Shown here in pieces: positions 13,701-25,913 of a DNA stretch of 64,000 bases (the first letter of the stretch is position 1; every line of letters begins with the position of its first letter). This DNA comes from Helichrysum umbraculigerum (lineage: Eukaryota; Streptophyta; Magnoliopsida; Asterales; Asteraceae). A model generated the notes under the pieces. It was not told where the DNA came from and searched no databases. It saw nothing but the letters and a program-made list of their open reading frames with translations. Location of the stretch: NCBI GenBank assembly GCA_949592205.1, contig CATIUR010000003.1:166521759-166585758 (forward strand), written 5' to 3'. The translations under genes were made by a program, and so were the position numbers.

Positions 13701-13962
13701 TGGGTTGTGTCTATCTTTTCTTATTAGTTGTAGTTGGGTAACTTTGGTCAGTAAAGGGTTCTGCTTTCTTATTATGTTCTGGTTGTATTTGGGTAGTGCA
13801 TTCCTGCTCCCTCATTTCTATTGCTAGCATATGTTGGTTCTTTTTTTAAAAATGTACTGTAATTTGTTCCATTGTTTAAGAGAAACATACATATGCAATT
13901 TATAAGACTCTTGTCTCGATAGGGCCCGGGCTGTGCGTAGCACAGCCAAATAGCTTTCCTAG
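10764..13962 (+). mobile_element. Putative Helitron with gene-like passenger sequence
   Basis: The 3' end is clear: a perfect hairpin GGCTGTGC-GTA-GCACAGCC (13929-13947), then 11 bases and CTAG (13959-13962) followed by T. The 5' end is a candidate: A|TCTATTAACTTTTAAATAAG at 10763/10764, which fits the plant Helitron TC start. Between them lie promoter-like and exon-like pieces: pyrimidine-rich leader sequence at 10920-11000, ATGGCGGATCTGTACC with a GT donor (11255-11324), and acceptor-preceded segments at about 13346 and 13500. No Rep/helicase coding is present, so it would be non-autonomous. Confidence 0.5.
11255..13625 (+). pseudogene. Unrecognised gene fragments inside the putative Helitron
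   Basis: An ATG at 11255 opens a short reading frame (MADLYQSTIHRPYPRSRSLS...) that ends at a possible donor at about 11325. At 13346 an acceptor-like CAG precedes a 90-base open segment, and at about 13520-13620 another segment reads EDAISEIFPEKTQQEVHVEV in one frame, with a stop just before it. The pieces do not join into one uninterrupted frame in any combination I tried, and I do not recognise the family. They look like captured, non-functional exons; a real unrecognised gene is the alternative. Confidence 0.3.
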
Positions 13963-14840
13963 TTACAGTAATAAAAAGGTTAGCTTTTATTTATTTTTAG
14001 CACAACGGAATGAAGGGATTGTTTTTTATTGGCTTACCGGGCATCCGAGTCCACTTTCCAACTGGATATAGCCGGTAAATATTCGTTAAGTTCTTACCCC
14101 CTTTATATATTAACCAAGCTACCAAACAATCCCCTTCACTATATAAATGGCAATTTTCTAGGATTCACATCACCATTTAGATTTTTGACAATTTTATAGG
14201 ATTCACATTACAATCTTAACACATAATGAGCATCACCAATTTTAGAAGACTCGTCAGGCTAACCCATTAGAGAGGTCCATTATTTCAATAATACACGTAT
14301 GACCATTAGGTTTTTAGGGTTAAGTTTATGTTGCTTATTCTCCAAGCTATGTTCCATTATAAATAGACATGCAATCTTAGTTATGTAATGAAAATTATAA
14401 TCACAATCAATAATATTATTATTCGTAGTTTAACAATGACCACAGCTCTAAGACAAATATAAATAAAAAAATGGTAAACATATACATTTAAGAGGTTTTG
14501 GTTGTGTATAAAACTAAATAATGGTATGCTAAAAGTTCACGTTTGTACACGCTAAGCTTAAGAAATAGAGTAGATGAATCTATTAAAGAAGCAAAATCGT
14601 TAGTATATTCTCCTTTTAGACCTTTTTAACTCTCTTATTTGTTATAATAAAGAATAACAGATGTTATTTAAAGTTATTAAAAATGTGTTAGGTTACCGAT
14701 TAACAATAAAACAGACGTACAAGTGAACTTTAAAATTCTTTTTTAAAGTAAAAATAGCAATCAAGGAATAATTCAGCAGGCTTGATAATAAAAAAGTATA
14801 GGGACCTTTAATGTCTTTACTTCAAAATAAAGAGACTAAA
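13963..14840. other. Intergenic, upstream of the DNA glycosylase gene
   Basis: AT-rich sequence without coding signal or bounded repeat. It presumably includes the promoter of the downstream gene. Confidence 0.4.
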
Positions 14841-14879
14841 ACTGTTGAAAAAGAAGAATAAAAAGAAAGCAACCAATAT

Positions 14880-15003
14880 GCAAAATTGCAAAATTCATCC
14901 CTCACTCATCATTTGCTGCTCTCACTCTTTCACTTTCTCTCTCTCTCAAAACACACACACACACACATTCCCCTTCTCAGAAGAAAGAAATATTTCAATC
15001 ACA
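14880..15003 (+). promoter_or_regulatory. Probable 5' UTR exon with CT and CA microsatellites
   Basis: A pyrimidine-rich leader with (TC)n at about 14934-14946 and (AC)n at 14949-14966, ending CACAG|GTACATTC, a possible donor of a 5' UTR intron whose acceptor would lie before the start codon at 15892 (for example GCTGCAG at about 15850). Leader-type CT repeats near plant transcription starts are common. Inference from composition. Confidence 0.35.
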
Positions 15004-15891
15004 GGTACATTCACATTGGATCCAAACTCTCATTTCTGTATGTATATGTATATGTATATATATATTTATTTTATATGCTGTAAGAAGAAAAAAAAAAGAC
15101 AAAAATGTCAGCTTTATTCTAACTAATTTTTATTTTTTTTAAAAAAAATTATAATAAAAAAGGGACAGGCACAGGCCTTATTCATACTCCATTAGTCCAT
15201 TTCACTCTCATTGAAAGTGTGTCATAGAGATTTTTGTTTTTTAAGACTAGTTATAGTTATTCATTTTATTCAAATGATTCCTTATTAGTAGCATACCCTA
15301 TTACAACTGTGTATATGTGCATATATGCAATTTTACCTGATTTGGGTTTTTTTTATTTATTGAATATTAGTACCCCTTGTTGTGTAAACTATGATTATTT
15401 CTGTATAAAGCTACGAACTTTACTGATTCTTGGTCAAAATGTTGATTATGGTCTGTTGATGAATTTGTAAATTTGAGGGTTTTTGTGGGCTTTTCATTTA
15501 TTAAATTAAAATACCCATGTTGGCTTTATGATTATTGCTCTATAAAGTTATGCACTTTACTGATTTTTTATCGAAGTGCTGATTATGGTCTATCTTTGAG
15601 TAGATATTTCTGATTATGAGCTGTTGATGAAGTTGAAAGATTGAAGGTTTTGTTGGGTTTGTTTCAATTAAGCGGTGATTAAAGTATTTGAAGTGAATGG
15701 GATGTAATTTTAAGGCCTTCAATGGGGTTTGTGATATAGTGTGAGTCTGATTTACTGGGTCAAAGATTGAATCTATTGATTAGGTACTTTTCTTCAAGGG
15801 CTTGATTTGGTCTTTTTGTACTACATTAGTTGGCAATAAAAGAGCTGCAGGGTAGTTGTTAGAAGGTTGGATAAGACTTGCTTTACTTTTG

Positions 15892-18800
15892 ATGTCTGGA
15901 GCTCCAAGAGTTAGGTCTATTAATGTGACTGAATCAGAAGCTAGATCGATCCTTGGTCTTGCTGGAAATAAGGCGGCTCTGGGTCCTGTAAGTACTCGAA
16001 AACCCGTGACAAAAACATCAAAAAAGATTGAAATGTCACCTGAGGAAGGTTCTATTGGTGGAAAAAAACAAGGGGTTGCAGCATCATCGCCTCCTTTTAG
16101 TTCCACGGGTGTTCCTTCAATATTACGCAGGCAGGTTTCACTCAATGCTTCGTGTTCTTCAGATGCATCTACTGATTCGTTTCAAAGTCGGGCTTCTACA
16201 GGTAGGATCTATAGAACAAGTAGCAATACTAGAGGGAGGAGGCAATTATCTTCAAAACCGAAAACCATTGTTACTGATAGTGCTTCTGATACTTCACCTG
16301 ATGATTTACAATCCAAGAAGAGGTGTGCATGGGTAACATCAAGTTCAGGTATAAACGATTGATCCTCGTTATTCTTATAGTTTAAGTTAAAATTGAAGCT
16401 TCGATGTTATCTTGAATGAACATTCAAAATTTGTTTTAGTACCTCCGTCTAGTACAACAACTGACATTCATCATCAAGTTATCTAGTTCAAGAAGTATAT
16501 TGAGTTGATTCTCATTACATTCTTTTTATGAGTCTTAACAAAGATACAGTGTATACTTTATAACTATAATCCCGTAAGATGATTTGTTTAGTAATGCTTC
16601 TCGCTGCTATGTAAATGTGTGTTTTGCTAGTTGAACGGATGTTTTCTTTCGGGTTTTGTGATAATCTTGAACTTGTTTGCTGATGGTTTTGCAACTGTTA
16701 AACTAGATCAATCTTACGCCATTTTTCATGACGAGGAATGGGGAGTTCCTGTGCATGATGACAAGTATGTCTAGACAACTATCTTGAGTGTTCTTATATC
16801 ACTTAAAATGAGCACTACATAATTATTTCAGTCGTTTCCTTCGAATTGTTGAATTTTGTAGAAAGTTATTTGAGCTGCTTGTGCTTTCTGGGGCATTATC
16901 AGAACTTACATGGCCATCCATTCTCAACAAACGGGATCTTTTTAGGTACTGTGTTAGTGTTCTGTGATCTATTTAACATGTTAATGTCAAGTTTTTTCTC
17001 TCATAAAATAATTATTACGCAGGGAAGTTTTTGCAGATTTTGATCCAGTGGTTGTCGGGAGATTCAGTGAGAAGAAGCTAGTGGGACCTGGGAGCCCCGC
17101 AAGCTCTTTGCTTCCAGAACTAAAATTGCGGGCCATAGTCGAAAATGCTCGTCAAATTTCCAAGGTAGATCCTCTCAATTCCAATTGTTAATCTGGTAGC
17201 GCTATAGCTATCATCTGGTTGTGGTTAGAAATTTTTGACCCATTTACTTATGAGGGTCGCATTTGGGTGTTTTATGTTTTTGATTTGGTCTGTTTTAAAA
17301 GGGAAAGGCTCGATAGTCTCCCAAAGTATATTTATGATATATAAGACCTCTTAAACGTTTTTGATCATACTTGACACACTGTTTATATTTTAAAATGTAA
17401 AAATCTTGACACATAAGAGTTTTGGCCTTTTGGGTCAACCTGACTAATACAAAATCTTATCTGTTTTGACCCAATACCCAACCCACCCATTTTTCCACCT
17501 CTGCTATGTTTGATTGTTCATATAAAGGTCCATCAACCGATATCAGAGGTTATCCCCACGTAAGATTGTTCATCTTGTACTGAAATCATCTTTAATCAAG
17601 TTCCAACTGCATTTTCCAAGGGCAAAAAATCCTTGTAAATTATAAATTTACAACTACTTTATGCATAATTGTGATTGGATTTCAAGATCCAAAAACTGAT
17701 TATTGCATGACATCAGTGGATTTAGCATTGTTGGGTTAAGTTCGCTTTAACCACTTGTACATCTTGCACTGCAAGGTGTACCTTTCTTTGGACTTAGGAG
17801 TTTTAGACTGTCAATTGGGTTGGTCTTTACTTATTCATTTAGTTATAGTATTATTTATGACATGACATACTTGAATGAAATGATTGAGTTCTGGTAGAGT
17901 AGGTGCGAATGTAAATTAATAGTGGTCCTGGGATTGCTTCAACTTGTATGATTATTTATGTATTTTTCTCTATAAAGTTGACCTAAATTTTCACAATTTT
18001 ATATCTTTCTTGAAGTGTCACCCTCATTTATGCAAAGCAGTCTTCCAATAATATGAAATTTGGTTGGTGAAAAAATGGCCAAAGTCGTAGTTTAGTCCTT
18101 GTAATAAAGTAATTTTTGTGATGTGAGCCCTGTAGTTTAGTTTAAGCTATCGGATTACTTTGAGTCAGCTTCATAAAGAATGATATGTTACCGATCAAAC
18201 TGTTAAAATCAGGAGTTCATGTTAACCGCAATATGAGACCTCCATATAAAATACAAGCAAGCAACAACTAATCATGTTGTTGATGATTTATGTAATAAAG
18301 GAAACGTGTGGTCAATATTCTATTTCCATAATTTAAAGTTGAAGCAACTGATAAAGGTTACTCCTTTATGACTTTCTTGAGTCATGACAACAGTCCTTTT
18401 GCAAAATAAGTGTTGGGGGATATGCATTTTGATGAAATGGGTTGTAGAAGACATTGTTTGAATAATGTGCTTCTACTATTTCTAGGTATAATAATTAGAT
18501 TTTTGTGTGTTTGGTCACTTTTGATTATTTACAGAATTAGTAGGTTGACCAATAAAGGCTTCTTCTTCTTAATTAGATGTTTGAGAGTTTGGTCACTTTT
18601 GATTATTGAATAAATTTATCTATTTAAACGTAAATAACCTGATTATTATATGTTTATGTTGCAATGATCAGTTCCAAAAAATAGGTAAAGATCCCACCTA
18701 GAAACTTAATGGGTTGTTAGGTATGACATTCGTAATAGATTTGGAAAGATTACACTTCTTCATAGTACATGGCCTTTTGAAGAGGTCCGTTCTGCCACCT

Positions 18801-19322
18801 GAATATCAACAACCAGCTTTATGGTTTGTGCTATGTGCAGTCAAAGTTGTAGAACCATCTTTATTTCTTTGTACATTCTGCCATCAAAGATTCAAAGGTT
18901 TGTACTTTTATGTAAAGGGTATCCTAACCTTTTGCAGGTTTTGCCATTCTCAGGTTATAGATGAATTCGGATCCTTCGACAAATACATCTGGAGCTTTGT
19001 GAACTATAAACCCATTATTAGCCAATTCCGATACCCTCGACAGGTTCCCGTGAAAACTCCTAAAGCCGATGTGATAAGTAAAGATCTAATAAGGAGAGGG
19101 TTCCGTAGTGTGGGTCCTACAGTCATCTATTCGTTTATGCAGGTGGCGGGTATAACTAATGATCATCTATGTAGCTGCTTTAGATTTCAGGAGTGCATGT
19201 CAATTGCAGAATCAGAGGAAATCGGATCAGTTAAAGTCAAAGAAGACGAACAAAACACCAATAAAGGAATTGAATCATGCATATGTAATGGCATTGAGGA
19301 CTTAAGTTTCTCATCAGGGTAA
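15892..19322 (+). CDS. DNA-3-methyladenine glycosylase I (TAG) family protein
   Basis: Base-excision repair glycosylase of the HhH superfamily, expected to act on 3-methyladenine in nuclear or organellar DNA. Exons 15892-16348, 16707-16764, 16862-16945, 17023-17164, 18954-19322 join in frame to 369 residues. The first about 140 residues are Ser/Arg-rich and low complexity, as in plant homologues (MSGAPRVRS start). The catalytic domain follows: KRCAWV, AIFHDEEWGVPVHDD, LFELLVLSGALSELTW, DEFGSFDKYIWSFV, RRGFRSVGPT, ITNDHLCSCF. The four ligands of the TAG zinc site are present (Cys145, His160, His318, Cys322). The position aligned with E. coli Glu38 reads Ser (LVLSG), as I recall for plant homologues. 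Intron 4 is 1.8 kb and holds MITE fragments. Short ORFs upstream in frame are in the leader; the ATG at 15892 matches the family N-terminus. Confidence 0.92.
17220..17510. repeat. MITE-like fragment in TAG intron 4
   Basis: Shows the same end phrase inverted (CCCATTTTTCCACCTCTG near 17490) and internal GGGTCAACCTGAC and TTTTGACCCAATACCC. It belongs with the intron-dwelling repeats at 1037, 4917 and 8303. Boundaries approximate. Confidence 0.5.
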
Positions 19323-20091
19323 CATGTAGTTAATTATGCTACTTTTGAAATAGTTATGTATGATGATGATCGGAAAAACGCCTCATATTTGTTGATTTAT
19401 GATCAAGTCAACTGCATTTCTACAAACATGACTATGATTATGGTAACAAGTTTGTATAGTGGGAAAGATTAGAAGTTAAAAGCTACCTCTAGTTTCCAAT
19501 TTTTGTAGTAATGTAAGTGATTAAATAACTTTATTATAAACAATTAAAATAAATAGTTTGTCCCAATTTCTTTAAATCAACTTGTTTCTTCCTTGTTCTA
19601 ATTAACCAATCAAATTGTAGGGACTAAATTGTTTGAAATCAAACCACATGGACCAATTTGTTGATAATTAAAGCACTGTGATTGGTGAATTTGAATAGTG
19701 AAATAAACAACAGTAACGTAGATACGAATTTTGTCGTTTTTGGGAAAATGATACAATTTTTCTTGCATAAATTACAAATCAAGTAGTAAGATACACACTT
19801 TGGCTTTGTTTGTGACAAGGGAAGATATTGAGTATAAATGTTTGTCTTTTGTATCCATTTCTGAATTATTTATTTTGTTACGTTTGGTGTCTTGTACATT
19901 GGCATTTGGCAGCTTATAACACTAACATTGTCTCATTATTAAATTTATGGTATATACTAATCATGAATTCTTTTTTCGAATCTGATTTATTAATAAGATT
20001 GTTTTTTTATTGTACTCTAAGCAACAACTACCTAATTATCCATAATTAAATGGAAAGAAGTTTAATACTTTATTCATGATGAAACATATAA
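19323..20091. other. Intergenic, 3' of the TAG gene
   Basis: 3' UTR and AT-rich DNA; nothing further recognised. Confidence 0.4.
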
Positions 20092-20309
20092 GGTTGTGTT
20101 TGTTTGAGGAATTCCACGGAATGGAATTCCACGGAATCCGATTGAATTGGAATTTCAATTTCACTTCATGAGGGTGTTTGATTCACGAATAAATTGATTA
20201 GAAAGTCATCAGATTCATTCACTTGAAGGAATTCACATTCCTTGAAATTACAATTCTTTTGATGAATTCCAATTCTATCAAAAAACATTGAAAAAAATCA
20301 AACACGCCT
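20092..20309. mobile_element. Tourist-like MITE (candidate)
   Basis: Ends are inverted (GGTTGTGTTTGTTTG at the left; the inverse of AATCAAACACGCCT at the right) and flanked by TAA on both sides (20089-20091 and 20310-20312), the target duplication of PIF/Harbinger-Tourist elements. The interior repeats GGAATTCCACGGAAT-type motifs in both orientations. About 218 bp, non-coding. Confidence 0.6.
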
Positions 20310-20312
20310 TAA

Positions 20313-21551
20313 GAGTTTCGATTTCAAATAAAAAGTTTCGCATTTCCTTTTTTCGGTATATTGATTAATAATATTAGAGATGTTTGTTTGTGTTTCATTA
20401 TTGATTACTATTTTCTTTTTAGAATGTGTTTTTGATACTTTCTTATCGACTGATTTGTACAATTTAACTATGATATGATGATGAAAAACTCAAAGATGAA
20501 AATGCAAAATATTATTAAAAAAAATAAAAAAATCAATGCCCATTCATCAGTAAAGTAATCGTAATGGTTTATGCATTAAACAATTGTACATTATGCAATT
20601 GAAGGTTTACCATTGTTGAATGATGTTAAGTAGATATGAGACATGGTCTTTAAATGAAAGTTGACATGATCTTGTCACACTTTAAATTTGCTAAATGGCC
20701 CATTTGACGTTCAATGATTGTGTAGGTACATATCTTTGTGTCCCCATTAATCTTCTCTTAAATGATTAAAACGTATGTAACAGGGATTTTATACTTTATT
20801 TATATCATTCAATTGATTTTATACCTCAACTATTATTAACAATTTGGCCCTTTCGAAACCGTTCTTAGAACAATGTCATTGATTTAAGTCGTATTTAACA
20901 AAACTGTGTACATACATACCAAAGTTTCTATGTATCAGCTTGCAAAATGTTCTCTCATTAAGTGCATTACCAGTTTCTTTGGAGTTACATATATAAAACA
21001 ATTAATAATCTAACCTTTTCCAAAATAAAAATAATAAACATTATGTTATAACAATAATAATAGTCTAATTTCTAAAATAAAGCATTTAGAAAACGTATAC
21101 ACTTTGGACAACTTTCGATCCATTTTGATAAGTTTCGTCTTTAAGGATTTCATTGGTTTAACTCGTTTTATTGTCATCGATAAAACATAACCCAAATCGA
21201 CTAATTCATGGGTAGATGTCTAGATGAGGGAATATTACGACATCTACTCCGAGCTCCAATAATCTGTTCCTTTCACGAATTTTTAAGCTTAGTCATACTA
21301 CTTAAAAGGACTTCCGGCATAATTCAAATCAGGTGTACACTATACCATCATGACCGAAACTCGTAACAAGTCTACTCATAGAAGTTATCAACTACAATTT
21401 CCTGAAAAAATAAATCTAAACTAATTAAATAAAACCCACTACATCTTGATGGGAATTTATTCAATCAGAAGGAAATGTCTTGAACAAACAGATAATCAAA
21501 GTGAACTAGTGAAATCTTCAAGGTACCTCTTATCATAGGTCTACTTCTCGG
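20313..21551. other. Intergenic, between convergent TAG and WRKY genes
   Basis: AT-rich with no coding signal; the WRKY 3' UTR (minus strand) must lie in the right part. Confidence 0.4.
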
Positions 21552-24500
21552 CTAAACCATTGATGGATCGGTTTTCGATTGTGAAGTGCTCTTTGAAGGC
21601 GAAGAGACTGCAGTGAGTAAAAGAACACTAGGTGATCCTTGCTCTTTTGCACGTATCGGCATGTCGTGATCATGGATACCTTTGTATGTTAGTATTACCT
21701 CAGATGAACCATCAACCGCCATTTCGATGTGTTTCCTAACAGGACATCCAGCAGAAGTGCACTTGTAGTAGTTCCTGAAATAATGTATTCAAACTGACAG
21801 TTGAGAACATGAGTGTTCTTTAGGTTCCATTTAGAGGTTGCAATTTCGACCCATTTCCTAATGAAAGGGGCCAACTTGGGTTATGCCGTATCCCTAATGG
21901 ATCAAATCAAAATAATTATCTAAAGAAGTGATCTTTATATGGGAGGATAAGAGGTGATATACAGAAATCCTTCAACGTGTGTTTTCACCTGTCTTCATAT
22001 TCAGAGAAAAGATTGCACCAAGAAAGTGGAATCCTGTATTACCTTCCATTTTTCACATAAAGTTGGTGAACGAGAACTTTAGATGGTCATAACCTTATTG
22101 ATGCTAGGTAATCATTGGCCAACTATGTACCAAGAGCCATTATTGCACTTACATGTCTGAAATAACTACACTGAAAGTGCTACAAGTCAACCAAACGAAT
22201 TTACTAACAGGACAAAACAGGTTTGCATCAAAAAGGAGTATCCTTGTACAGATTTAAAAAAAGGGCCAGGATTGGGTTGACTTGAAACACTTTCTATTAG
22301 ACTTCTCATAGATGATGTATGCATAAAATTTGATTGCAGAAAGCCAGAAACTATAGTATTACAACACAACAACAACAACACTACCCAATCCAGCCGAGGG
22401 CGAGGTATGGGGGAGGTAAGATGTAGAGAGTCATACCCCTACCCGAAGGTAGAGAAACGGCTTCCAGAAAGACCTCCGGCAAACTATAGTATTACACTAA
22501 GAATTAATTTCAGTTTATAAAAAGCGATTTAGGGCGTTGTAAGCATAACAATTCTACTTTGGCAAAATTTCACCCATTCAACCTTTTTTTTTTATTTTAG
22601 CAGATATTCTATACTAGACCATTAAAAATAAACATAACCAAGATCTACCAATGCATAACTCATCAGTCTAAATTACCACCTCAAAACTAACAATCCATCA
22701 AAAATTAGGTAGGGACTGATTACTTTAGACTTCAAGAAAAAAACAGCTAAAATCTTATAATACAATGAAGGCAGGTATAAATAACATATGCATATCAATA
22801 GGCCACCAAATCAAAAATAACAGCTGTTTGCTATTTAGCCGAAATTCTTAATTGACCCACTAAAGGTAGAAGATAACCCAGATCTGCCCATTCATAAGTA
22901 ATTGGTCTAAATTAGCCACCTCAAAACTAAAACTCTCTAGATAAGTTACTTAAATCACAGTTACTTTGAATTTTAGACTTCAACAAACACCAAATAAAAT
23001 CATATAATACAATGGAGACAGGTTAGCATAGCATCAGTGTATACACAGGCCACCAAATCGAAATGAAAACCAACAGATAATGGTAGCTTGTGCTAGAAAT
23101 GTAAAATGAACAAGGCATGCACCTGGGATGAGGATTTCCCTTCACCATCTTTTGACCATATTTCCTCCATCTATAACCATCTGCTGAGATTCCGACATCA
23201 CTAGCTGCATGGATGACAAATTTGGGCTTTTTTGGACGTTTCAGAACAGCAGCAGGACTAGCCGAGCTGCTTTTCTTTACTCTGGTGATCCAAAAACACA
23301 CAGCATAAAACGTATTAGAATGTCAATCAATGATTCTTGATTTTCATGACATAATTGAAAAATAACGGGCTAAATGCATAAAAAAGTTGGCCAACTTTGA
23401 TCAAATTTTTATCTTCGGTAACCCAATTTTTTGGGCCAGAAAACACTACCAGAGTTTCAGCAATTTCAATGTAAGGAACCAACTTTCAAAAAAATTGATT
23501 TGAAGTAATATGTACAGGTTATCCTAAACTTGAAAAGAATAAAAAAATAACAATAATCAAAATAAAAAATAAAAAGATGGATAGATGGTTAATCTTAGGC
23601 TTTGAAAAGTTGGTTACCCAAACTAGAAATTAGACCAAAATCGGCAACTTTTATGCAATTTATCCGAGAATTAATTATGACACTGGTGACTTGCCTCGGT
23701 TTTGGTGGTGGTGCATCCATCTCCTCAACTAAAATCGGGCCATTACTGATAAAGCCACTTGATTTATGTTGCTTGGATCCATATTTCGAGATCGCTTTGC
23801 GTTCTAGTCCTCTAGAAGAAACTGGTGAAGTCTTTCCTCTCCTGGTAAATACTTTCTTAGGTGGTTCGTGTTTGTGCTGACCTTTATAAACTATTTTTGT
23901 GATGGTATTGTATTGATCACAAGACTCGATCTTTTTAGCATCACATTCATTGTATGTGCACTTAAAATAGCTTCTAGAACCTTGAGGACTCTTAACTTGC
24001 TTCTGACCATATTTTCTCCAGTTGAACCCATCAATAGGTGTTTTCACAGTGCGTGAAGTAGATACACCTTTGGAATCAGAAGTAATCTTCTGGTCAGCTA
24101 CTGGTACAGGAATGTCAATGGGAGTCCCTTCTATTGAAAGTGCCTCTCCTTGTGAATTTAATCTTGGAAGACTTGAAATTGGTGGTGATAATTCAGAGGA
24201 CGAAGATGGAACTATAGGCAATTGAATCTTACTCCCTGGAAGAGCTTGAGCAGCCTGAGCTATAACGATTGCCAAGGCTTCTTGGTGACTCCCTTGAAGT
24301 TGATTCTAAGTGACAAAAGGTACAAATTGAGAAATATTGGAACATTAATATGTACATATATTTGCACAAATGAACCCGATTTTACTCGGGTATAAAATGA
24401 CTAGAACAGAAAAAAAGAAACCATAACAGGTCATTTGGTAAATTTCAACTTGCTCTACCCGTTTGACACATTCCCTTTTTTAGCCAGGTTTTTATTTTAA

Positions 24501-25913
24501 TTGACCACTTTATAGACGAGACAAGTCAATACGACCCATGTATAAGTAAATTCCCACCTCTGATAACAATCAAGCGGTTGCTCATATCAATGGGATTCTC
24601 TCTAAATAAGCTAAAGGTCTTCAGTTCAGATATGCGTTTAGCTATTACCCAGTTGATTGCCAGGGTTATGACTTATGCCGATGGACAGGTGGCAAAAAGT
24701 ATGGTTTCTTGGGGGCTCTTCCTGCACGTACAAACTTTACTAATAACCTAGTTCGTATTTTTCAAGAAAATATTTTCCATGTGAACTTCACAGCACACGT
24801 ATACTTCACTTCAAACACAAAACCTATTAGAAACCATAATGTGATTAAACTGGTCCAGGAGATACGTAACCACGCTTCCCTACAAAAAAATAAGTTGACA
24901 ACTAAACTACATCCAAAGCACAACCCAATAATGGATTTGAACCCATTCTAACAAAATTTTCCATGATCATTCTCCAATCTTTAACTTTCCCATTTCTGAT
25001 GACAACAAAACCTAAAAGCCATATAACCCGCCACATCATCCTGAGAGGCACCACATCATCGGTTTACTGGTTAATGGAGTTAGATACATACAGTAACATG
25101 AATACAAAATTTATCACACACATAAATCCATTCAGAAGTACACTACCTACAATAAACAAATGTGATAATTTAAATACCTCTCTGTACACTTGAGCCTTTC
25201 ACAGATTAATACTACTATAAAATTGAATTAATTTTGCTAATAGGGTATGTGGGATTGCTTAATTAACTGTTTATCAGCTTATTGCTTAGTTTTATAGCAA
25301 AAAAAAAAAAAAAAAAAAACTTAAACACACTCCTGAAAACTGCTTATTTGCTTATTTTAGAAGAAATAAGCATGTTAACACCCCCATTAAGATATATACA
25401 ATACAATATAATTTGAACTTTAAAAAATTAAATAGAGCAATAAAATTAGCAAAATAAGCTCAGCTACTAACTTACATACCTTCAAGTGCTCTAATTCATC
25501 CTGTCTCATTTCATATTGTATCGGCACCTCCGCCAACCCTAACATATACACAATAAATTACACACATTTATATATAATAATTAATTAATTAAATATATGT
25601 ATACAAAAACACAATTCAATCTAACAAATAACCAATCGTACAACTATATACCAGAAGCTAGGGTTTCAGATTGACATATTCTAAAATCTTCCTCAATTTC
25701 CATAGGCGAATTGTCAAATTCACTACCATCTCTCTGATCATCATACTCATCGTCATCATCATCATCCTCCTCTTCGAATTCGTGTTCATTTACAGTGCCG
25801 AAATCTTCATAACCGTCACCGTCGTTATTGTTGTGGTTAACGTGGTGATTTTGTTGTCTGGTTATGATTTCGAAGTGAGTTGCTTCAGAGCTATGATCAC
25901 TGTCGTCATCCAT
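21552..25913 (-). CDS. Group I WRKY transcription factor (WRKY32/WRKY1-like)
   Basis: Nuclear DNA-binding regulator of W-box (TTGAC) promoters. Minus-strand exons 25913-25652, 25538-25480, 24305-23695, 23281-23123, 21774-21552 join in frame to 437 residues. The N-terminus is acidic (run EFEEEDDDDDDEYDD, about residues 45-59). N-terminal WRKY domain: WRKYGQK 203-209, zinc ligands C-x4-C (KCTYNEC) and HKH. C-terminal WRKY domain: WRKYGQK 349-355, C-x4-C (KCTSAGC) and HDH. The intron splitting the second domain after PHPR is the classic WRKY R-type intron. Intron 3 appears to use a GC donor (AG|GCAAGT) with a normal AG acceptor: reading CCG AG|A GTA AAG keeps frame, whereas a GT donor three bases downstream does not. 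Introns carry a SINE, a Tourist-like MITE and repeat fragments. The short acidic C-terminal tail of some homologues is absent. Confidence 0.93.
22364..22480 (-). mobile_element. SINE in WRKY intron 4
   Basis: A 117-bp insert flanked by a perfect 16-bp duplication AAACTATAGTATTACA (22348-22363 and 22481-22496). Read on the minus strand, it ends in a (TTG)n tail, as several plant SINE families do. The body contains the widespread plant SINE phrases GGGTAGGGGTA and CCTCCCCCATACCTCGCCC. The long duplication is the signature of LINE-type target-primed integration. Confidence 0.85.
22555..22930. repeat. Two intron-repeat fragments in WRKY intron 4
   Basis: Two similar stretches (about 22555-22690 and 22850-22930) both end in TCTAAATTA[C/G]CCACCTCAAAAC and both contain ACC(C)AGATCTRCC, so they are copies of one repeat, related to the TAGAGGTGGC-ended family in the other introns. 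Confidence 0.5.
24425..24565. repeat. MITE-like fragment in WRKY intron 2
   Basis: Carries ACCCGTTTGACACATTCCC and ends AAATTCCCACCTCTG, matching the right-hand end of the intron repeat family. Partial copy. Confidence 0.45.
25241..25387. mobile_element. Tourist-like MITE in WRKY intron 2
   Basis: About 147 bp flanked by TAA (25238-25240 and 25388-25390). The left end TAGGGTATGTGGGATTGC and the right end AACACCCCCAT are partly inverted; the centre has a 20-base poly(A) run and inverted GCTTATT motifs. Confidence 0.5.
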
